Assembly: GCA_030039915.1 (NCBI GenBank)
Contig: JASHUP010000060.1
Span: 1-7,052 of the forward strand
From: Thermoplasmata archaeon
GTDB taxonomy: Archaea > Thermoplasmatota > Thermoplasmata > UBA184
Length of the DNA stretch: 7,052 bases
Direction of reading: 5' to 3'
The translations under genes and the position numbers were made by a program. The notes beneath the pieces were generated by a model. It was not told the origin of the DNA. It made no database searches and was given only the letters and a program-made list of their open reading frames with translations. This document shows, in pieces, positions 5,736 through 7,052 of the stretch. Within the stretch, counting starts at the first letter, position 1; each line of letters begins with the position of its first letter.

Positions 5736-6361
5736 GGAGCGACCTCCCGTGCGATCGAGCTCGTCCCGGCCCGGACCCGCTCGCCGACCCGCACGACGGG
5801 GACCACCCGGGCCGCCGGGAGGAGCACGTCAACCCGAGAGCCGAGCACGATCATGCCGAGGCGGTCACCCTTTCGCTGGGCCGACCCTTCGCGAACGAAC
5901 GAGACCAGCCGGCGGGCGACCACCCCGGTGATCTGGACGATTTCCACCGAACCGAGTTCGGTCGCGAGCCGGTAGCGTCGTTGCACGTTGCGGTCGGCGT
6001 CGTCCCGGTAGGCGGGCCGGAAGCCGCTCCCCGCCTCCCCGACCTCCACCACGCGGCCGTCGAGCGGGAAGCGGTTCACGTGGACGTCGGTGACGTTCAT
6101 GAAGACGGAGATCCGCAGGACGTCCCCTTCGCGCTCGACCGCCCGCACCCGGCCGTCCGCCGCCGAGACGATCCCTTCGCCCGGCGCCCGATCCGGGTCG
6201 CGAAAGAAGACGGCGAAGAACAGCCAGAGCGCGACTCCGACGATCAGCACGACCGCGAGGACGAGCGGGTACGGGACGACCCGGAGCACCGGTAGAACGG
6301 CGAGGAAGAGCAGCACGGCGGCTCCGGCCCCGAGATAGCGGGCCGCGCCGGGCGCGAACAC
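5732..6361 (-). CDS. psd: Archaetidylserine (phosphatidylserine) decarboxylase, pyruvoyl proenzyme
   Basis: The 209-residue protein is the short form of phosphatidylserine decarboxylase found in archaea and some bacteria. It removes CO2 from archaetidylserine to give archaetidylethanolamine at the membrane. Two hydrophobic helices at about 10-28 and 32-53 anchor it. Family motifs follow: FFRDPDR (52-58), SAADGRV (66-72) with Asp69, SVFMNVTDVHVNR (85-97) with His94, PLDG (99-102), and the self-cleavage region RLGMIVLGSRVDVLLP (167-182). Cleavage between Gly174 and Ser175 would turn Ser175 into the pyruvoyl group of the small alpha chain. Asp69, His94 and Ser175 match the proposed self-processing residues. 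The start is GTG 6361-6359, 4 nt after the S10 stop, with no clear ribosome binding site, so it is probably translated by coupling. The stop overlaps the synthase start by 4 nt. Confidence 0.94.
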   Translation of the reverse strand: MFAPGAARYLGAGAAVLLFLAVLPVLRVVPYPLVLAVVLIVGVALWLFFAVFFRDPDRAPGEGIVSAADGRVRAVEREGDVLRISVFMNVTDVHVNRFPLDGRVVEVGEAGSGFRPAYRDDADRNVQRRYRLATELGSVEIVQITGVVARRLVSFVREGSAQRKGDRLGMIVLGSRVDVLLPAARVVPVVRVGERVRAGTSSIAREVAP

Positions 6362-6365
6362 GCGC

Positions 6366-6677
6366 TCAACCAGTGAGGACGATCTCGATGTTGACGCCGT
6401 CCGGCACCTGGATCCGCATCACCTGGCGGAGGGCCCGCTCGTCGGCGTCGATGTCGATCAACCGCTTGTGAATGCGCATCTCCCAGTGGTCGATCGTGCT
6501 CGTGCCGCCGCCGTCCGGTCCCTTGCGGACCGGGACCTTGAGCTTCTTCGTCGGCAGCGGGATCGGTCCGGCGATCGCGACCCCGGTCTTCTGGGAGATA
6601 TCGCGGATCTGCTTGCAGATCGAGTCGACCTTGCGGGAGTCGGTGCCGCTGAGACTGATCCTCGCCTTCTGCGGCAT
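6366..6677 (-). CDS. rpsJ: Small ribosomal subunit protein S10 (uS10)
   Basis: This 103-residue protein is a complete archaeal-type S10, a component of the head of the 30S subunit. Recognisable segments are [20 protein letters not shown] (4-23), [20 protein letters not shown] (37-56), [16 protein letters not shown] (64-79) and VNIEIVLTG (95-103). The long central loop (about 37-62) contacts rRNA in known structures. The start is ATG 6677-6675 with a very strong GGAGG-type ribosome binding site 8 nt upstream. It follows EF-1 alpha after 43 nt, the order seen across many archaea, and is followed 4 nt later by the decarboxylase gene, so it most likely forms one transcript with both. Confidence 0.98.
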   Translation of the reverse strand: MPQKARISLSGTDSRKVDSICKQIRDISQKTGVAIAGPIPLPTKKLKVPVRKGPDGGGTSTIDHWEMRIHKRLIDIDADERALRQVMRIQVPDGVNIEIVLTG

Positions 6678-6685
6678 CGATGGAG

Positions 6686-6695
6686 CCTCCCCTCC
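6686..6695 (-). promoter_or_regulatory. Strong, duplicated ribosome binding site of rpsJ
   Basis: On the minus strand GGAGGGGAGG contains two overlapping GGAGG cores, the nearer one ending 8 nt before the ATG. It is the strongest such site in the window, as expected for a ribosomal protein gene. It can also pair with the GCCTCC just after the EF-1 alpha stop codon. Confidence 0.75.
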
Positions 6696-6707
6696 GGTCG
6701 CCCGTCC

Positions 6708-6720
6708 GCCTCCGGGAGGC
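6708..6720 (-). other. Small palindrome directly after the EF-1 alpha stop codon
   Basis: GCCTCCCGGAGGC on the minus strand begins at the base after the TAG stop and is a perfect palindrome apart from its central base. As RNA it would fold into a tiny hairpin with about five G-C rich pairs and a three-base loop. There is no T-run after it, so it is not a typical archaeal terminator. It may be a processing or attenuation element, or chance. Confidence 0.3.
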
Positions 6721-7052
6721 CTACTCGCGCTTCTTGAGGTCGACGACGACCCCGGCGGCGACGGTCTGTCCCATGTCCCGGACCGCGAAGCGGCCGAGCT
6801 GGGGGAACTCTTTGTATTTCTCGATCACGAGCGGTCGCTTCGGCGTGATCTTCACGACCGCCGCGTCGCCGGTCTTGAGCGTCTGGGGGTTCTCTTCCGC
6901 GGTCTGGCCGGTCTTCGGGTCGAGGCGCTTCAGGAGCTCGGTGAACTCACAGGCGACCTGGGCCGTGTGGCAGTGGAAGACGGGCGTGTAGCCGACCGTA
7001 ATGACGCTCGGGTGGTTCAGGACCTGGATGTTCGCCGTGAAGCTCTCCACGA
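6721..7052 (-). CDS. tuf: Elongation factor 1-alpha (aEF1A), partial (C-terminal about 110 residues)
   Basis: The gene enters from the right edge and ends at TAG 6723-6721. Only domain III and part of its approach are present. The visible protein has [16 protein letters not shown], a [20 protein letters not shown] stretch, [17 protein letters not shown] and [15 protein letters not shown], all strongly conserved in archaeal and eukaryotic EF1A. The factor brings aminoacyl-tRNA to the ribosome as a GTP complex. The nucleotide-binding domain lies outside the window, and the GTG at 7050-7048 is an internal valine codon, not a start. The C-terminus ends in the charged tail KKRE. It is the first visible gene of the block that continues with S10. 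Confidence 0.97.
   Translation of the reverse strand, partial: VESFTANIQVLNHPSVITVGYTPVFHCHTAQVACEFTELLKRLDPKTGQTAEENPQTLKTGDAAVVKITPKRPLVIEKYKEFPQLGRFAVRDMGQTVAAGVVVDLKKRE

Noticed and set aside
5036..5832. The upstream extension of the aldolase frame as one 427-residue fused protein.
   Set aside because: The extra part is Arg-rich nonsense antiparallel to no domain and lies over the synthase and decarboxylase genes. The ATG at 4980 with an ATGA overlap marks the true start.
1..7052. Mobile elements, CRISPR arrays, tRNA or rRNA genes, toxin-antitoxin or defence genes.
   Set aside because: The window is filled by eleven housekeeping-type genes with short gaps. No repeats of CRISPR type, transposase motifs, attachment sites or RNA genes were seen, and base composition looks uniform.

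Overview
This is a GC-rich archaeal segment. The strongest lineage evidence is the C-terminal end of an archaeal elongation factor 1-alpha gene followed directly by an archaeal-type ribosomal protein S10 gene. A solo Lrp/AsnC ligand-binding protein, an archaeal-type dihydroneopterin aldolase, a short pyruvoyl-type archaetidylserine decarboxylase and TATA-like elements fit this. A full bacterial-type DnaJ is also present, as in many mesophilic euryarchaeal and Thermoplasmata lineages. I infer a GC-rich Thermoplasmatota-like or related euryarchaeal genome. The lineage is an inference and cannot be fixed from this window.

The window is almost fully coding: 11 genes, two of them cut by the edges. 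All are on the minus strand except one MFS transporter in the middle.

Right block (7052 to 4549, minus): EF-1 alpha, S10, archaetidylserine decarboxylase, archaetidylserine synthase (CDP-alcohol phosphatidyltransferase) and a dihydroneopterin aldolase-family protein. The gap is 43 nt between the first two and 4 nt between the second and third. The last three genes overlap by 4 nt at each junction. This reads as a translation operon with polar-lipid and pterin genes appended. The synthase and decarboxylase are consecutive steps: CDP-archaeol plus serine gives archaetidylserine, then archaetidylethanolamine.

Centre (3189 to 4592, plus): a 12-helix MFS transporter. It converges on the aldolase gene with a 44-nt coding overlap and diverges from the left block across a 155-nt intergenic region. 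That region holds two TATA-like elements and a small direct/inverted repeat.

Left block (3033 to 1, minus): a solo RAM-domain protein, a three-helix small membrane protein of unknown function, a SAM hydroxide adenosyltransferase (DUF62) with an altered catalytic position, DnaJ, and an RsmC-like methyltransferase running off the left edge. Gaps are 10, 28 and 27 nt, and DnaJ overlaps the methyltransferase by 1 nt. A possible internal promoter for dnaJ lies in the end of the DUF62 gene.

I see no tRNA, rRNA, CRISPR array, insertion sequence, phage gene or defence island. The genes look like ordinary housekeeping genes. The points worth a second look are one catalytic substitution, one signature-motif deviation, the operon layout and some regulatory details. 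I do not claim an undescribed system.
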